Numbered from the stretch's first letter, positions 45,566 to 54,676 are shown. The stretch: DNA of 64,000 bases from Oscillospiraceae bacterium (GCA_017482385.1 JAFUNI010000022.1:108763-172762); one strand, 5' to 3'. Numbers and translations are program-made. The notes: generated from the letters alone by a model not told the origin.

Positions 45566-46720
45566 ATGAAAAAGAAACAGTTTACAAGAAAGCAGCATTA
45601 TATTTCACAGGGATTACTCAAGCTCTTCTCTGATGACGGCAACCATATTTATGAATGCCTTGTTTCTTCGAAAAAAGTTTATCAAACAGATGTTGCAGAT
45701 GCCATGGAAGAGAATTGCACTTATGAGCATCCGTTACTTGAGGAAAACACACTTGAAGATGCATTTGCTACAATCGAAGGTAGCTTCATTCCTCAAGTAG
45801 TTGCAATCGCAAACGAAGTTGTTTCCTCAGAGAAATTCACCACAGATACATATGCAAAAATCTGTCAGCTGCTAGAAATCTTCTTGCTTTTCTACTACCG
45901 AAGCGGTGCAGTTCTTTCTGAATTCTGCTACGGAGTAGATGATCCTGCCGCTAAGAAACGCCTAAGGGTTAGACGGCTACTAGAAATCATTACTACACGT
46001 TCCTACCTTAAGCAGTTAGCAAATTCCATTCGCAACGGATACGAATGCTCTCTGCTTCATGCCGGCACAAGCCATTTCATTATCTCTGACCAGTATCTAT
46101 CAACCGTTGCATTATCCTTTAAGAATCAATTTGTTAACACGTCGAACAGAGCAATTGGTATGAAGGATACAATGGTTCTAATTCCTTTATCCGACAAACT
46201 TTATATTGCTTTCTTTAATGGCAGGATTCCAGATTACATTAAGCATAACCAAATTTCTCATCTTAACGAATCTCAAGTTTTTCAAATCAACAAAATCATC
46301 TTTCACAACGCCTTCAAGAAATGTGCCGGTCCAAACAGCACATTACTTAATTTGTTAAAGGAAGAGAAGTACTTTTCACACGAGGCCACTCAAGTATTTT
46401 TCGGAAATGACGATGGATGCACAGGCGGATATACCAACAAAAAAGAAGTCTTCTTCTACCCCGAAGACGAGGAAATATGCACTTTCCACATACAATACGC
46501 CCTAAAGTATAGAGATTTAAAAAAACAGTACGGGAAAGCACACATGCGTAACATAAAATGTCCTTGCGGTTCAGGGAAGAAGTTCAAAATATGCTGCCTA
46601 GCTAAATATGAACGAGCACAACAAGCCGTTGAAGAAACACAAAACCCGAAGTTGCAAAACTACCGAATATCTGATTGCATTGCTGAAATGCCAATCTATG
46701 AATTCTGGAACAATGACTAA
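45566..46720 (+). CDS. DUF4238 protein with C-terminal SEC-C zinc motif
   Basis: A 384-residue protein. The N-terminus has RKQHYISQGLLKLFSDDGN, the QHY-x-P/S-x-x-x-L-x-x-F signature of DUF4238, a family common in defence-type islands but without proven function. The C-terminus has CPCGSGKKFKICC, a SEC-C zinc-binding motif often fused to nucleases or SecA. ATG at 45566 has AGGTGA upstream. The gene is flanked by two direct repeats with terminator stems, suggesting a cassette. A defence role is inference. Confidence 0.75.
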   Translation: MKKKQFTRKQHYISQGLLKLFSDDGNHIYECLVSSKKVYQTDVADAMEENCTYEHPLLEENTLEDAFATIEGSFIPQVVAIANEVVSSEKFTTDTYAKICQLLEIFLLFYYRSGAVLSEFCYGVDDPAAKKRLRVRRLLEIITTRSYLKQLANSIRNGYECSLLHAGTSHFIISDQYLSTVALSFKNQFVNTSNRAIGMKDTMVLIPLSDKLYIAFFNGRIPDYIKHNQISHLNESQVFQINKIIFHNAFKKCAGPNSTLLNLLKEEKYFSHEATQVFFGNDDGCTGGYTNKKEVFFYPEDEEICTFHIQYALKYRDLKKQYGKAHMRNIKCPCGSGKKFKICCLAKYERAQQAVEETQNPKLQNYRISDCIAEMPIYEFWNND

Positions 46721-46750
46721 CACGAAATCATTGGATAGCTTGTGACAAAG

Positions 46751-46816
46751 TGCATATTGCTGCTATAAACAGCCGCCCGGCGGTAAGACCAAATCGATCT
46801 CACCGCCGGGTGTTTT
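46751..46816 (+). repeat. Direct repeat B (terminator) after the DUF4238 gene
   Basis: Second copy of the 66-base repeat, beginning TGCATATTGCT, with stem CCCGGCGGT/ACCGCCGGG and followed by a run of T. It probably acts as the terminator of the DUF4238 gene and shields the convergent gene beyond. Confidence 0.72.
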
Positions 46817-46826
46817 TTGTTGGCGA

Positions 46827-47273
46827 TTATCTTCTTTGAATCACACCGCAGGCAATTTTCTTCCCTGCGTTCCCAGCAGGCTGTGTGTGAAAATCATCCG
46901 GATCGCTGTGAATAACGACTGTCCGTCCTATAATCTCATCCACAGAAAAGCGATCTGTTTTGACAGACAGATATGCTTGCCCATAGCACGACAACAATGG
47001 TGGCAAATCACCTGCATGTTCCGGATGTTCTTGACCTAACGGATTGTAATGACCTTCCGTTCTGGAAAACCCAGCTCCAGAGCAATCTCTACCTTGATGG
47101 ATGTGGAATCCAAAGAATCCTGTTTCATTCGTCTTTGGCAAACCGGAAATCTTCGCCTTAATCAGCACACATTCATTCTCCTGATAAAACCGTACACACC
47201 CGGATAGCTGTGGTGCCTCTTCCCCACCCATAATCCGCGCCACCGCATCCGGTCTTTTTCTGCAATACTGCAT
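46827..47273 (-). CDS. Cu/Zn superoxide dismutase family protein without signal peptide
   Basis: A 148-residue protein with the Cu/Zn SOD core: GFHIHQGRDCSG (two copper-ligand histidines), HYNP and EHPEHAGDLPPL (bridging and zinc ligands, with the Asp), and TVVIHSDPDDFHTQP with the last copper His, then AGKKIACGVI with the second Cys. All metal ligands appear present. There is no secretion signal, unlike most bacterial SodC, so it should be cytoplasmic. GAGGTGAG precedes the ATG. It sits alone and convergent inside the island; presence in an anaerobe's mobile region is unusual. Confidence 0.85.
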   Translation of the reverse strand: MQYCRKRPDAVARIMGGEEAPQLSGCVRFYQENECVLIKAKISGLPKTNETGFFGFHIHQGRDCSGAGFSRTEGHYNPLGQEHPEHAGDLPPLLSCYGQAYLSVKTDRFSVDEIIGRTVVIHSDPDDFHTQPAGNAGKKIACGVIQRR

Positions 47274-47439
47274 AAGCTCACCTCATATCAGTCTATGGCA
47301 GCAACCATCTTTTGCCCCTTGATTCGCATTTAAACCATCAACGCAGGAACTAACCAAAAGTTTATGAAATATCTCTTTCTTGCAAATAATTGTATTTTCC
47401 TATAAAATAAGAACAGATACTATGGCTGGGGTGAATACA

Positions 47440-48966
47440 ATGTCAAAAAAGTATACGGATCCTTTTTCAAAGGCAACTACCGAACTTACACAACGTTTCG
47501 ATGCTGCTACAATAAGCAAAGATTATAAAACGCTCTCAAAGCTTATTGACGAGGCTATTGAGTTAATAAAAACTGAAACAACTGCGTCACAGGCCCAGCT
47601 ATACTATTCATTAGCCACAACCTATAGTGATTTTGCAAGGTTCAAAGGTCTCTCTGAGGACGAGTCATTTAAAAAGCAATTATACTATTTCCGTAAAAGC
47701 TTAGAATTAATTAATGCCGAGGAGAATGAAAAAGACGAATACAAGCCATATATAATTGGATTTAAACCCATGCTTCTCACAAACTATGCTAACGCCCTTG
47801 ACAATTGTGGCAGGAAAATTGCTGCTATTGAGCAGTACAAAGAAGCACTTCAAATTCTTCCCCAATTCGGTATGGCTCTTGGCAATCTGGGACGAGTATA
47901 CACAGACTATGGTATGCTAGAGTACGATCCCGGGCATAGCGACTATTTTCATTTCCACGCTTACACCTTGATGGATGCCGCATCGGTGAGTAGCGATCCA
48001 AATACCCACGAGGATGCGAAAAAGCGTTTTGAACAAGTACTGCAATGTTATGATGAAGACTATATAGATAAACTCTTTGAAATTCTTCCAGATATCCCCG
48101 ACTATACTTATGATGATCCTACAGAGTATGCATATCGAAAGTGGGCACTTGATAATAATCTCTTTTTAAACACCTTAAATGATCTCCCTGATTTAAAATT
48201 GCGTTTCGCTGCCGTTGTTATTCAACTTCCGAGCATCACGGCAGATGTCGGAGCGAAACCAATCTTCCACGGTATGTTCAACCAGATAAAGCAAGAGTAT
48301 ATCTATGCTAGATACCTATATTACTCATCGCTAGACGTTCCCGACGTGCCTCATTATGCAGATAAGGAAACCTATTTACTCAATCTCACAGATTATCCGC
48401 AATATAGTATTCGAATTGAAAATCTAAAATCTTCATACAAAACACTTTATAGTCTATTTGATAAACTAGCTTATTGTATCAATTCATACTTTGACCTTGG
48501 CATTAAGGAACGAGACGTCTCATTCAATAGTATTTGGAAACATACACATGGCTATGGTAAGAATAAATACTACAATAAGAATGATCTAAATCCTCACGAG
48601 AATTACGCCCTGTCCTCATTGTATTGGATATGCAAAGACTTCTTTGAAAAGTTTGAAGCTTCTCCTAACCCAAATCTCCAGAGATTCCGAGATTTGCGGC
48701 ATGCAATGGAGCACAGATATATAAAAGTCACATGGATAGAAACCACTGACGGAAAATATATTGAAGACGATGGTTTGGCAGTATATGTCTCTGAATTAGA
48801 ACTATACGACCTAACAATGCAGTTGATGCGTATTGTTAGAGAAGCAATAATTTGTCTTGCTCTTGCAATTAGTATAGAAGAAAGAGATCGCAATCATAAA
48901 AAGGATCCTAACACTAAAACCGTCTCCATTCAAATTAGTGGTTATGATGACGAATGGAAACTATAA
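47440..48966 (+). CDS. LA2681-type HEPN protein with TPR-like N-terminus
   Basis: A 508-residue protein. Residues 30-160 form TPR-like helical pairs (for example ALDNCGRKIAAIEQYKEAL). The C-terminal domain has NPHENYALSSLYWICKDFFE and then RDLRHAMEHRYIKV near residues 417-430, containing R-x4-H (R420, H425), the HEPN ribonuclease motif in the setting of the LA2681 family. HEPN proteins are frequent toxins or anti-phage RNases. ATG at 47440 has GGGGTGA upstream. No obvious antitoxin gene adjoins it. Function as an abortive-infection RNase is inference. Confidence 0.75.
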   Translation: MSKKYTDPFSKATTELTQRFDAATISKDYKTLSKLIDEAIELIKTETTASQAQLYYSLATTYSDFARFKGLSEDESFKKQLYYFRKSLELINAEENEKDEYKPYIIGFKPMLLTNYANALDNCGRKIAAIEQYKEALQILPQFGMALGNLGRVYTDYGMLEYDPGHSDYFHFHAYTLMDAASVSSDPNTHEDAKKRFEQVLQCYDEDYIDKLFEILPDIPDYTYDDPTEYAYRKWALDNNLFLNTLNDLPDLKLRFAAVVIQLPSITADVGAKPIFHGMFNQIKQEYIYARYLYYSSLDVPDVPHYADKETYLLNLTDYPQYSIRIENLKSSYKTLYSLFDKLAYCINSYFDLGIKERDVSFNSIWKHTHGYGKNKYYNKNDLNPHENYALSSLYWICKDFFEKFEASPNPNLQRFRDLRHAMEHRYIKVTWIETTDGKYIEDDGLAVYVSELELYDLTMQLMRIVREAIICLALAISIEERDRNHKKDPNTKTVSIQISGYDDEWKL

Positions 48967-48980
48967 TATTTGTAGGAGTC

Positions 48981-49020
48981 AAAAACGACGCAGATGATCG
49001 GCTACATCTGCGTCGTTTTT
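48981..49020. terminator. Bidirectional terminator between defence-like genes
   Basis: Sixteen-base perfect stem AAAAACGACGCAGATG/CATCTGCGTCGTTTTT with an eight-base loop, serving the HEPN gene on the plus strand and the KAP-DUF4062 operon on the minus strand. Confidence 0.92.
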
Positions 49021-49031
49021 AATATCCATTT

Positions 49032-50183
49032 CTATTCCCTATTGCCAGTATGGCGTTGTGCAATTTTATGGCAATAATCCTCAATATGCTCAGAATGATA
49101 TCTTACTAGCATAGATGGGCGTATCATTTCTCTAAGTGCCTCCAAAATAAGGTCTTTGGAATTTTCGGATATTCTTTTAAACGAATCCCAATCATTTCTC
49201 ATTTCTAAAACAATATCTCTCGCTAATTTGGTATCAAAGAATGAACCGTTTTCCAATAAAACGATTGTCCGCGGGTATATTGCCCTCTGCCGATCAACAG
49301 GGCACAATGCATCAAAATCAAGTATTTCTACAATGTTTTGATGCTGCAGTAATTCATCAAATGACCCATCAAACGAACATATGAATCCTTGTTCACATCT
49401 AATACCAAACAAGAATTCTGCCAAGCGTCGATATCGTACAATTCCATTAGCAACTTCTCGCTGATCTACGTTTTCAATCGACGTAATAATTGCGGTTTTT
49501 AGATCTTCAAACTGTTCATTAAGTCTGTCAATTTGTTTGGCTTCTTCTTCTTCACGATTCCTCTGTTCATATAGTAATCTTTGGAAATAGGCAGACCATT
49601 GTTTCTTTAATACATCCTCAATATCTTGAAGTCTTTCAAATTGGAAGAATTGATTGCCTGTTTTTCTAAGCCTTATGTAGTTCAAAAATCCAAAAATATA
49701 CGGTGCAGTTTCACGCTTCTCTATAGCAGGAAAAACTATGTTTTTAATCACTTCTGGTTTATCCTTATTCTTCTCATACACTTTATGCTCATAATAAACT
49801 TTCTTTTCTACAAAGGTATAAATTGGGATGTTGCTTTCAATCGCCTTCAACACTTCTAGTTGAGTAATTGAGATGGGCTTATCCTGAGTAATAAAGGAAG
49901 GATCTTTAGATAATTCTTGTAACATTGCCGAATCTATACTGTCCAATGCCTGTGGAACGCTTGCTCCACCAAAGCGAGAACCAATAATAACAACCATGAT
50001 ATCACAGTTACTGACCTCATTTACACAACTCGTATGCGTATGGATTCGTGGATCATATAACACATCGGCATATTCACTCATCACAGGTTCATGTCCTAAA
50101 GACAGAACGAAGTTGCGGAGCTCCGCTCGTAATACCGATAAATCATAGCATGTAGACGAAATAAAAACTTTTGTGCCTGCCAT
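49032..50183 (-). CDS. DUF4062 domain protein
   Basis: A 383-residue protein starting KVFISSTCYDLSVLRAEL, with VSNCDIMVVIIGSRFGG near residue 60: the DUF4062 domain, a TIR/Rossmann-like fold often found at the N-terminus of STAND and other conflict proteins. The rest is helical (coiled-coil-like stretch at about 195-235, RNREEEEAKQIDRLNEQFEDLK) followed by an unassigned domain. AGGAG precedes the ATG. It follows the KAP NTPase gene by 26 bases and is surely co-transcribed; NTPase plus sensor/effector is the inferred arrangement. Confidence 0.78.
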   Translation of the reverse strand: MAGTKVFISSTCYDLSVLRAELRNFVLSLGHEPVMSEYADVLYDPRIHTHTSCVNEVSNCDIMVVIIGSRFGGASVPQALDSIDSAMLQELSKDPSFITQDKPISITQLEVLKAIESNIPIYTFVEKKVYYEHKVYEKNKDKPEVIKNIVFPAIEKRETAPYIFGFLNYIRLRKTGNQFFQFERLQDIEDVLKKQWSAYFQRLLYEQRNREEEEAKQIDRLNEQFEDLKTAIITSIENVDQREVANGIVRYRRLAEFLFGIRCEQGFICSFDGSFDELLQHQNIVEILDFDALCPVDRQRAIYPRTIVLLENGSFFDTKLARDIVLEMRNDWDSFKRISENSKDLILEALREMIRPSMLVRYHSEHIEDYCHKIAQRHTGNRE

Positions 50184-50209
50184 TTTTCTATCTCCTTGTT
50201 TATGTTATA

Positions 50210-52015
50210 TTAGTAATTCTTAATTGCAGCCTCTATATGCCCAATAAGCCATAAATATTGAAGCCTAACTATTTTGTCTGCCCCTTTGTTGCTATCCAGT
50301 AAATTTTGAACACCTGCTTGGAATCCAACGAGAGCATCTTTATCATTTGGCAGAAAATCACTTATATTTGCAATTCCATACGTGGATAGGAATCCTCTTC
50401 TAAATTCCGAAACTTGTGTTGCTGTAGCTTTTTCGAGTCCGACTAAAATCTTATCAGTATCAATTTTATCCATAAAGCTCTTGCTTTGTCGAACATCACT
50501 TTCTTTATCATACATCAACTCTGCAATCTTTTGCAAATACTCAAGAGGATCGTCCTCTTTGATGTAAGAAAAAGCATTGCTTTGGAAAACAGACGACATT
50601 TCTTGAATAAAGGTGTTATATTCTTTAACCTGTATATCGTCCCAAAAGCTAAAACTGTCGTGGATTCGTAATCTATCTAATATTCTACCATCCCGATGTG
50701 TGACCTTTTTCAGGTTCTGCAGCATAATTGTTTTACATTCATCTATTATATCTGGGTTGTCTAGCAGGGATCTAACAGCAATAAGATAGTTTGCCAATTT
50801 GCCATACTGTATAACAGGAATAACCGTCCCATCTTTCAACTCATCTCGCACCATTTCTACAGCACAGCCAAGAATAACGCTTTTTTGATTTGGAAAATCA
50901 TAGAGTATACTTAATGCAGTATTCGTTCCTTGCTGCTTTTTCTCGTACTCTTTTCTTTCGATAAAAGTTTCTTGGTTAGACTTAATTTCAGAAACATCTA
51001 ACTCTTGATACTTAATATAATCATAGCAGAATTTGTATAGTGGGTACTCACTAGTTCCTAATGAATTGGGGTTTGTTCTCTCTCCCCATTTTAGGTCATC
51101 GTTGCTTTTTAATCTTAATGAAAAAGCAAGATTGCCAAGAAGGACATGCTTAAAAAACACAATGTCTAAATTATTTTTGTAGTTTAGGAATATATCTACC
51201 GTTTTTTGACAAGCAAAAATAAGCGATCTTAAATTGTATACTCCTACATCTGCCATCACACTTCTTATTTCATTGACAATGAGAGCCTTGCCGTGGGTGT
51301 CTTTTTCTTCTAAACACGTATTGAGGTTAGGATCAGAAAACGTTTTAAGAATATTCTCAATAGCCGCATCAAAATCACATAAGTAATGAATTGTATCACT
51401 AACAGTTTTTTCTTTTATCTTTAAATATTCTTCTGTTTCAGCCGTGTATACCCATTTCGTTGTATCTTTCCCCTCTTTGTCCTTGGTGATCTTTTCTTCA
51501 AGATCTTTAACCTCGTTTTCATTAGCAACTAAAAGAACCTTTGCACCGTCTTGCTCAACCAAATTATTCACATACCCTAGTACCTGTTTGATGCTTATGC
51601 CAGATCGTTCTAAATCTTCTAAAATAATTAGTTTATCGGACAGATCAATTGATGTATATAGTTTCTCTAAATCCTCTTCCCTTACCGAAAGATCAATTCC
51701 AACAGTACTTAAACCATTTTTCAATAACGTTTTAGCAACAATTTTTCCGGCTTCAAATTTCTCGTTCTTGCTACCTATTTTCTTAACGCGCAATTCGAAG
51801 TAAATAGCTTTACTAATTTCTTTAATATCATTTAAACCATATAAGGAAACGACAACACACTTTTTGTCTCCATCATGCTCTAGATGAGGTATAAGACTAT
51901 TTTGTATATAATAGCTCTTTCCCATTCCCCAAGGGGCAATTAGCATTATTGCGCTTTTTGTTTTATCATTTTTCAGATAGTTTTCAATATACAGGTTGTA
52001 TTCATGATCATTCAT
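50210..52015 (-). CDS. KAP-like P-loop NTPase
   Basis: A 601-residue P-loop protein: Walker A APWGMGKSYY at residues 27-36, Walker B LIILEDLERSG at 129-139, and YVNNLVEQDGAKVLLVANENEV as the sensor strand, the layout of KAP/STAND-like NTPases. No membrane segment is evident, unlike many KAP proteins. The C-terminal 350 residues are helical and unassigned. GGAGA precedes the ATG. Together with the DUF4062 gene downstream it forms a two-gene unit; anti-phage function is an inference from island context. Confidence 0.75.
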   Translation of the reverse strand: MNDHEYNLYIENYLKNDKTKSAIMLIAPWGMGKSYYIQNSLIPHLEHDGDKKCVVVSLYGLNDIKEISKAIYFELRVKKIGSKNEKFEAGKIVAKTLLKNGLSTVGIDLSVREEDLEKLYTSIDLSDKLIILEDLERSGISIKQVLGYVNNLVEQDGAKVLLVANENEVKDLEEKITKDKEGKDTTKWVYTAETEEYLKIKEKTVSDTIHYLCDFDAAIENILKTFSDPNLNTCLEEKDTHGKALIVNEIRSVMADVGVYNLRSLIFACQKTVDIFLNYKNNLDIVFFKHVLLGNLAFSLRLKSNDDLKWGERTNPNSLGTSEYPLYKFCYDYIKYQELDVSEIKSNQETFIERKEYEKKQQGTNTALSILYDFPNQKSVILGCAVEMVRDELKDGTVIPVIQYGKLANYLIAVRSLLDNPDIIDECKTIMLQNLKKVTHRDGRILDRLRIHDSFSFWDDIQVKEYNTFIQEMSSVFQSNAFSYIKEDDPLEYLQKIAELMYDKESDVRQSKSFMDKIDTDKILVGLEKATATQVSEFRRGFLSTYGIANISDFLPNDKDALVGFQAGVQNLLDSNKGADKIVRLQYLWLIGHIEAAIKNY

Positions 52016-52054
52016 TCTCTTTCTCCAATCATTTGTGAGTTATTATATAATTTA

Positions 52055-52942
52055 TCAGTACAAAATCCTAAAGTAATCCAAATAGGCTTTAAAGCGATCC
52101 TGGGCGGTGAGGCAGGTGTCCATAAGGAAGCCTCTTTCGTGATTCCATTCCTTGAGGCCGCGGTAGTAGAACAGTTTCAGATTGTCCTCGATGATGAATG
52201 GCACAATATTGTGCTTCAGGCACTCTTTGAAGAGGATCAGGCGGCCCACACGGCCATTTCCGTCCTGGAAGGGATGGATGCGTTCAAAAGCTACATGGAA
52301 GGCTACAATGTCCTCAAAGGTCTTGGAAGGCAGCGCATTATAGTCTGCCAGCAGTTTACGAATCTCACCGGCAACATTTTCGGGGAGCGTGGTATCATTA
52401 CCACCCACCTCATTGGGCAGTTTCTTGTACTCACCTACCGCAAACCAATCCTTACGGCTGTCGCTGGTGCCGGTCTTCAGTACGAAATGCAGCTCCTTAA
52501 TAAACTTCTCAGTCAGCGCAAAACCAGCTTGGTCGATCACCATATCGATGCAACGGAAGTGGTTGGATGTTTCAATCACATCATCCACATTCACAGACTC
52601 ATTTTCAAAACCGATGGTATTGGTCTCAAAGATATACCGAGTCTGATCGTGAGTAAGACGGCTGCCCTCAATATGGTTAGAGTTGTAGGTCAGATCGATC
52701 TGCACTTTGTGATAGATACCGCCGATCATCTTGGCAGCCTTCTGCTCCCGCAAGATCTGCAGCAAGGACGGGGTATCTTTCTTTTTATTGACACGATCCG
52801 GCTTCCGAGCATTTTCCGGAATGTACCAAGTTTTTCCGATAAGCTTGGCGTCACGAATTCTGCCCTGAGCACAGTAATTTCTCACACTTCGTTCAGAAAG
52901 TCCCCATTTTTCAGCCATTTTCGCAACAGATACGTATTCCAT
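52055..52942 (-). CDS. Fic-domain protein with N-terminal HTH and inhibitory motif
   Basis: A 295-residue Fic protein. The active loop reads HPFQDGNGRVGRL, complete for AMP transfer, and the N-terminal inhibitory motif is visible in NSNHIEGSRL (S-x-x-x-E-G), as in self-inhibited class II Fic proteins. The first 55 residues form a MerR-like helix-turn-helix (YVSVAKMAEKWGLSERSVRNY), suggesting DNA-binding autoregulation. ATG at 52942 with GGGAGG upstream; an upstream start is poor. It is divergent from the ATPase-macrodomain pair and has no separate antitoxin gene. Confidence 0.87.
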   Translation of the reverse strand: MEYVSVAKMAEKWGLSERSVRNYCAQGRIRDAKLIGKTWYIPENARKPDRVNKKKDTPSLLQILREQKAAKMIGGIYHKVQIDLTYNSNHIEGSRLTHDQTRYIFETNTIGFENESVNVDDVIETSNHFRCIDMVIDQAGFALTEKFIKELHFVLKTGTSDSRKDWFAVGEYKKLPNEVGGNDTTLPENVAGEIRKLLADYNALPSKTFEDIVAFHVAFERIHPFQDGNGRVGRLILFKECLKHNIVPFIIEDNLKLFYYRGLKEWNHERGFLMDTCLTAQDRFKAYLDYFRILY

Positions 52943-53048
52943 AGTTACCTCCCGGCAATTTTTCTTGACCTTATTATACCACATTATCGGCAAAATAGCA
53001 ACCATTTTTACATTGAAATATTATAATTATTGCCGGTATGTAGCTTAG

Positions 53049-53072
53049 GGATGGGGCGATTTTGCCCCGTCC
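53049..53072. repeat. Junction hairpin R1
   Basis: Stem GGATGGGGC/GCCCCGTCC with a six-base loop between the divergent Fic and AAA ATPase genes, followed by GGTGGGTTATATTTAT and then the ribosome site. First member of the hairpin family found across 53-61 kb. Confidence 0.75.
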
Positions 53073-53113
53073 GGTGGGTTATATTTATAGAACAACAACT
53101 AAGGAGGGGTTTT

Positions 53114-54073
53114 ATGATCTACTTGGAGAGTTTTTCTTTTCCAAACGAATCTCAAGAAACAGCCTTTTTGCATCCGAAGGACAAAACTCCTGAAGAAGTG
53201 AAAAATTTGGTAAAGAAAGATTTTAGAACTCGGTTTCACTATGGTTCAGTTTATCCTTTTGAGATTCTGAGTCCCAATGGCATGTACGGTGCATCCTTTG
53301 ATGAAATTACCATTTTTTGTGGCGGTAATGGCTGTGGAAAAACCACCGCATTAAACGTAATTGCAGAAAAGCTTGGATTAAAACGAGATAGTCTTTTTAA
53401 CAGTGGTCGTTTTCTTCAAGACTATTTGAATCTATGTACCTATAAATCGCACTTGGGTGAGGACGGATATTGGCGACAAGTAAAAGGAAAGGAAATGGGG
53501 ATCTGTGTTCCGGTAGATAGTCGGATTATCGTCAGTGATGATGTATTTGCGCATTCTATGAAGCAACGGCAAGTCAATGATCAAATTATCCGTAATCGGC
53601 CAGAAGTGGAGCATGAATTGGATGTCATTGCATGCAGTAACCCTCGTTTGCAATCACTTGCAGATTATGATCGCTGGGCAGCGAGAAACGATGCACTAAA
53701 AAACCAGTCTGCTTTTATAAGGAAAAAGCTCGGCGAAGAAGCACAGGAACACTCCAATGGTGAAACGGCTATGCTGTATTTTCTGGAGAGAATGGAAAAT
53801 CCGGGACTATATCTGCTAGATGAACCAGAGAACAGCCTGTCTTTAGAAAATCAAAAAACACTAGCTGAATACATCGTTAATTCTGCTCGTTTTTTCAAGT
53901 GTCAGTTCATTATTGCAACTCACTCTCCTATATTTCTATCTATCAAAGGTGCACGAATATATGACATGGACGAAAAACCTGTAGTAACAAAAAAGTGGAC
54001 AGACGTTGAAAACGTCCGAGCAATGTATAACTTTTTCAAGACCCACGAAGCTGAGTTCGGCAAAGGTGTATGA
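53114..54073 (+). CDS. AAA family ATPase (ABC/OLD-like)
   Basis: A 319-residue ATPase: Walker A in CGGNGCGKTTALN near residue 75, EHSNGETAMLYFL as the signature-like region, Walker B in LYLLDEPENSLSLENQ, and QFIIATHSPIFLS as the switch histidine strand. This matches small ABC-type ATPases of the predicted-ATPase/OLD kind. ATG at 53114 with AAGGAGG upstream; longer frames run into the hairpin. Its stop overlaps the start of the macrodomain gene (ATGA), so the two are translated together. Confidence 0.83.
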   Translation: MIYLESFSFPNESQETAFLHPKDKTPEEVKNLVKKDFRTRFHYGSVYPFEILSPNGMYGASFDEITIFCGGNGCGKTTALNVIAEKLGLKRDSLFNSGRFLQDYLNLCTYKSHLGEDGYWRQVKGKEMGICVPVDSRIIVSDDVFAHSMKQRQVNDQIIRNRPEVEHELDVIACSNPRLQSLADYDRWAARNDALKNQSAFIRKKLGEEAQEHSNGETAMLYFLERMENPGLYLLDEPENSLSLENQKTLAEYIVNSARFFKCQFIIATHSPIFLSIKGARIYDMDEKPVVTKKWTDVENVRAMYNFFKTHEAEFGKGV

Positions 54074-54627
54074 GTATGGGAAACATAATAGTTCTCCACG
54101 GCAATATTGTAGATGATGTTATTCTAAAGCTTGGTGACGCTATTGTCTTACCAACAAACCCCATGATGCGATGTGGCGCTGGCGTCAGCGGAGCAATTTT
54201 CAAGAAGGCCGGTGTTGATCAGCTAGAACACTATACTGAGAAAACTTTCGGAATCAGTTACTACGATATGACACGGAAAAACGAGATGAAGCCAACAGAA
54301 GTCCGCGTAACCCCCGGTTTTGCACTGCCCTGTGACATAATCTTTGCACAAGGCCCCAAAGCATATGAATATGAAGACTTCGAAGATGCACTTAACTTGC
54401 TGCTCCAGACATATCAAAATATTATCCATACCGCAATGGTGCGCGGATATAAATCAATCCTGCTACCTGCGCTTGGTACAGGATCGTATGGCTTTACGCA
54501 CGTAGACACCGCACAGAATGTTATACATTTGTTGAAAACTATGTTACAAGGCAACGATTTAACGGTGTATTTCGTGGTGTATGAAGAAGAAACTAGATAC
54601 ATATATTGGCAATACCTTAATGCGTAA
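54070..54627 (+). CDS. Macrodomain (ADP-ribose-binding) protein
   Basis: A 185-residue macrodomain: DAIVLPTNPMMRCGAGVSGAIFKKAG near residue 25 (the N-x-x-x-x-x-G-G/A-V-x-x-A/I loop), then GYKSILLPALGTGSYGFTHVDTAQ, the phosphate-binding loop. Members bind or hydrolyse ADP-ribose or its protein adducts. It overlaps the ATPase gene by four bases; AAAGGTG is better spaced for an ATG at 54076. Pairing with an ATPase and a divergent Fic gene suggests conflict chemistry on nucleotides, but that is inference. Confidence 0.87.
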   Translation: MSMGNIIVLHGNIVDDVILKLGDAIVLPTNPMMRCGAGVSGAIFKKAGVDQLEHYTEKTFGISYYDMTRKNEMKPTEVRVTPGFALPCDIIFAQGPKAYEYEDFEDALNLLLQTYQNIIHTAMVRGYKSILLPALGTGSYGFTHVDTAQNVIHLLKTMLQGNDLTVYFVVYEEETRYIYWQYLNA

Positions 54628-54636
54628 TACGCAATC

Positions 54637-54676
54637 AACCCACCAGATGGGGCAAAAACGCCCCGTCTGGTGGGTT
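54637..54676. repeat. Junction hairpin R2
   Basis: Seventeen-base stem AACCCACCAGATGGGGC/GCCCCGTCTGGTGGGTT (one G-U) with loop AAAAAC, between the macrodomain and PolC-like genes. It continues ATATTTATGGC, very close to the sequence after R1. Confidence 0.85.
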
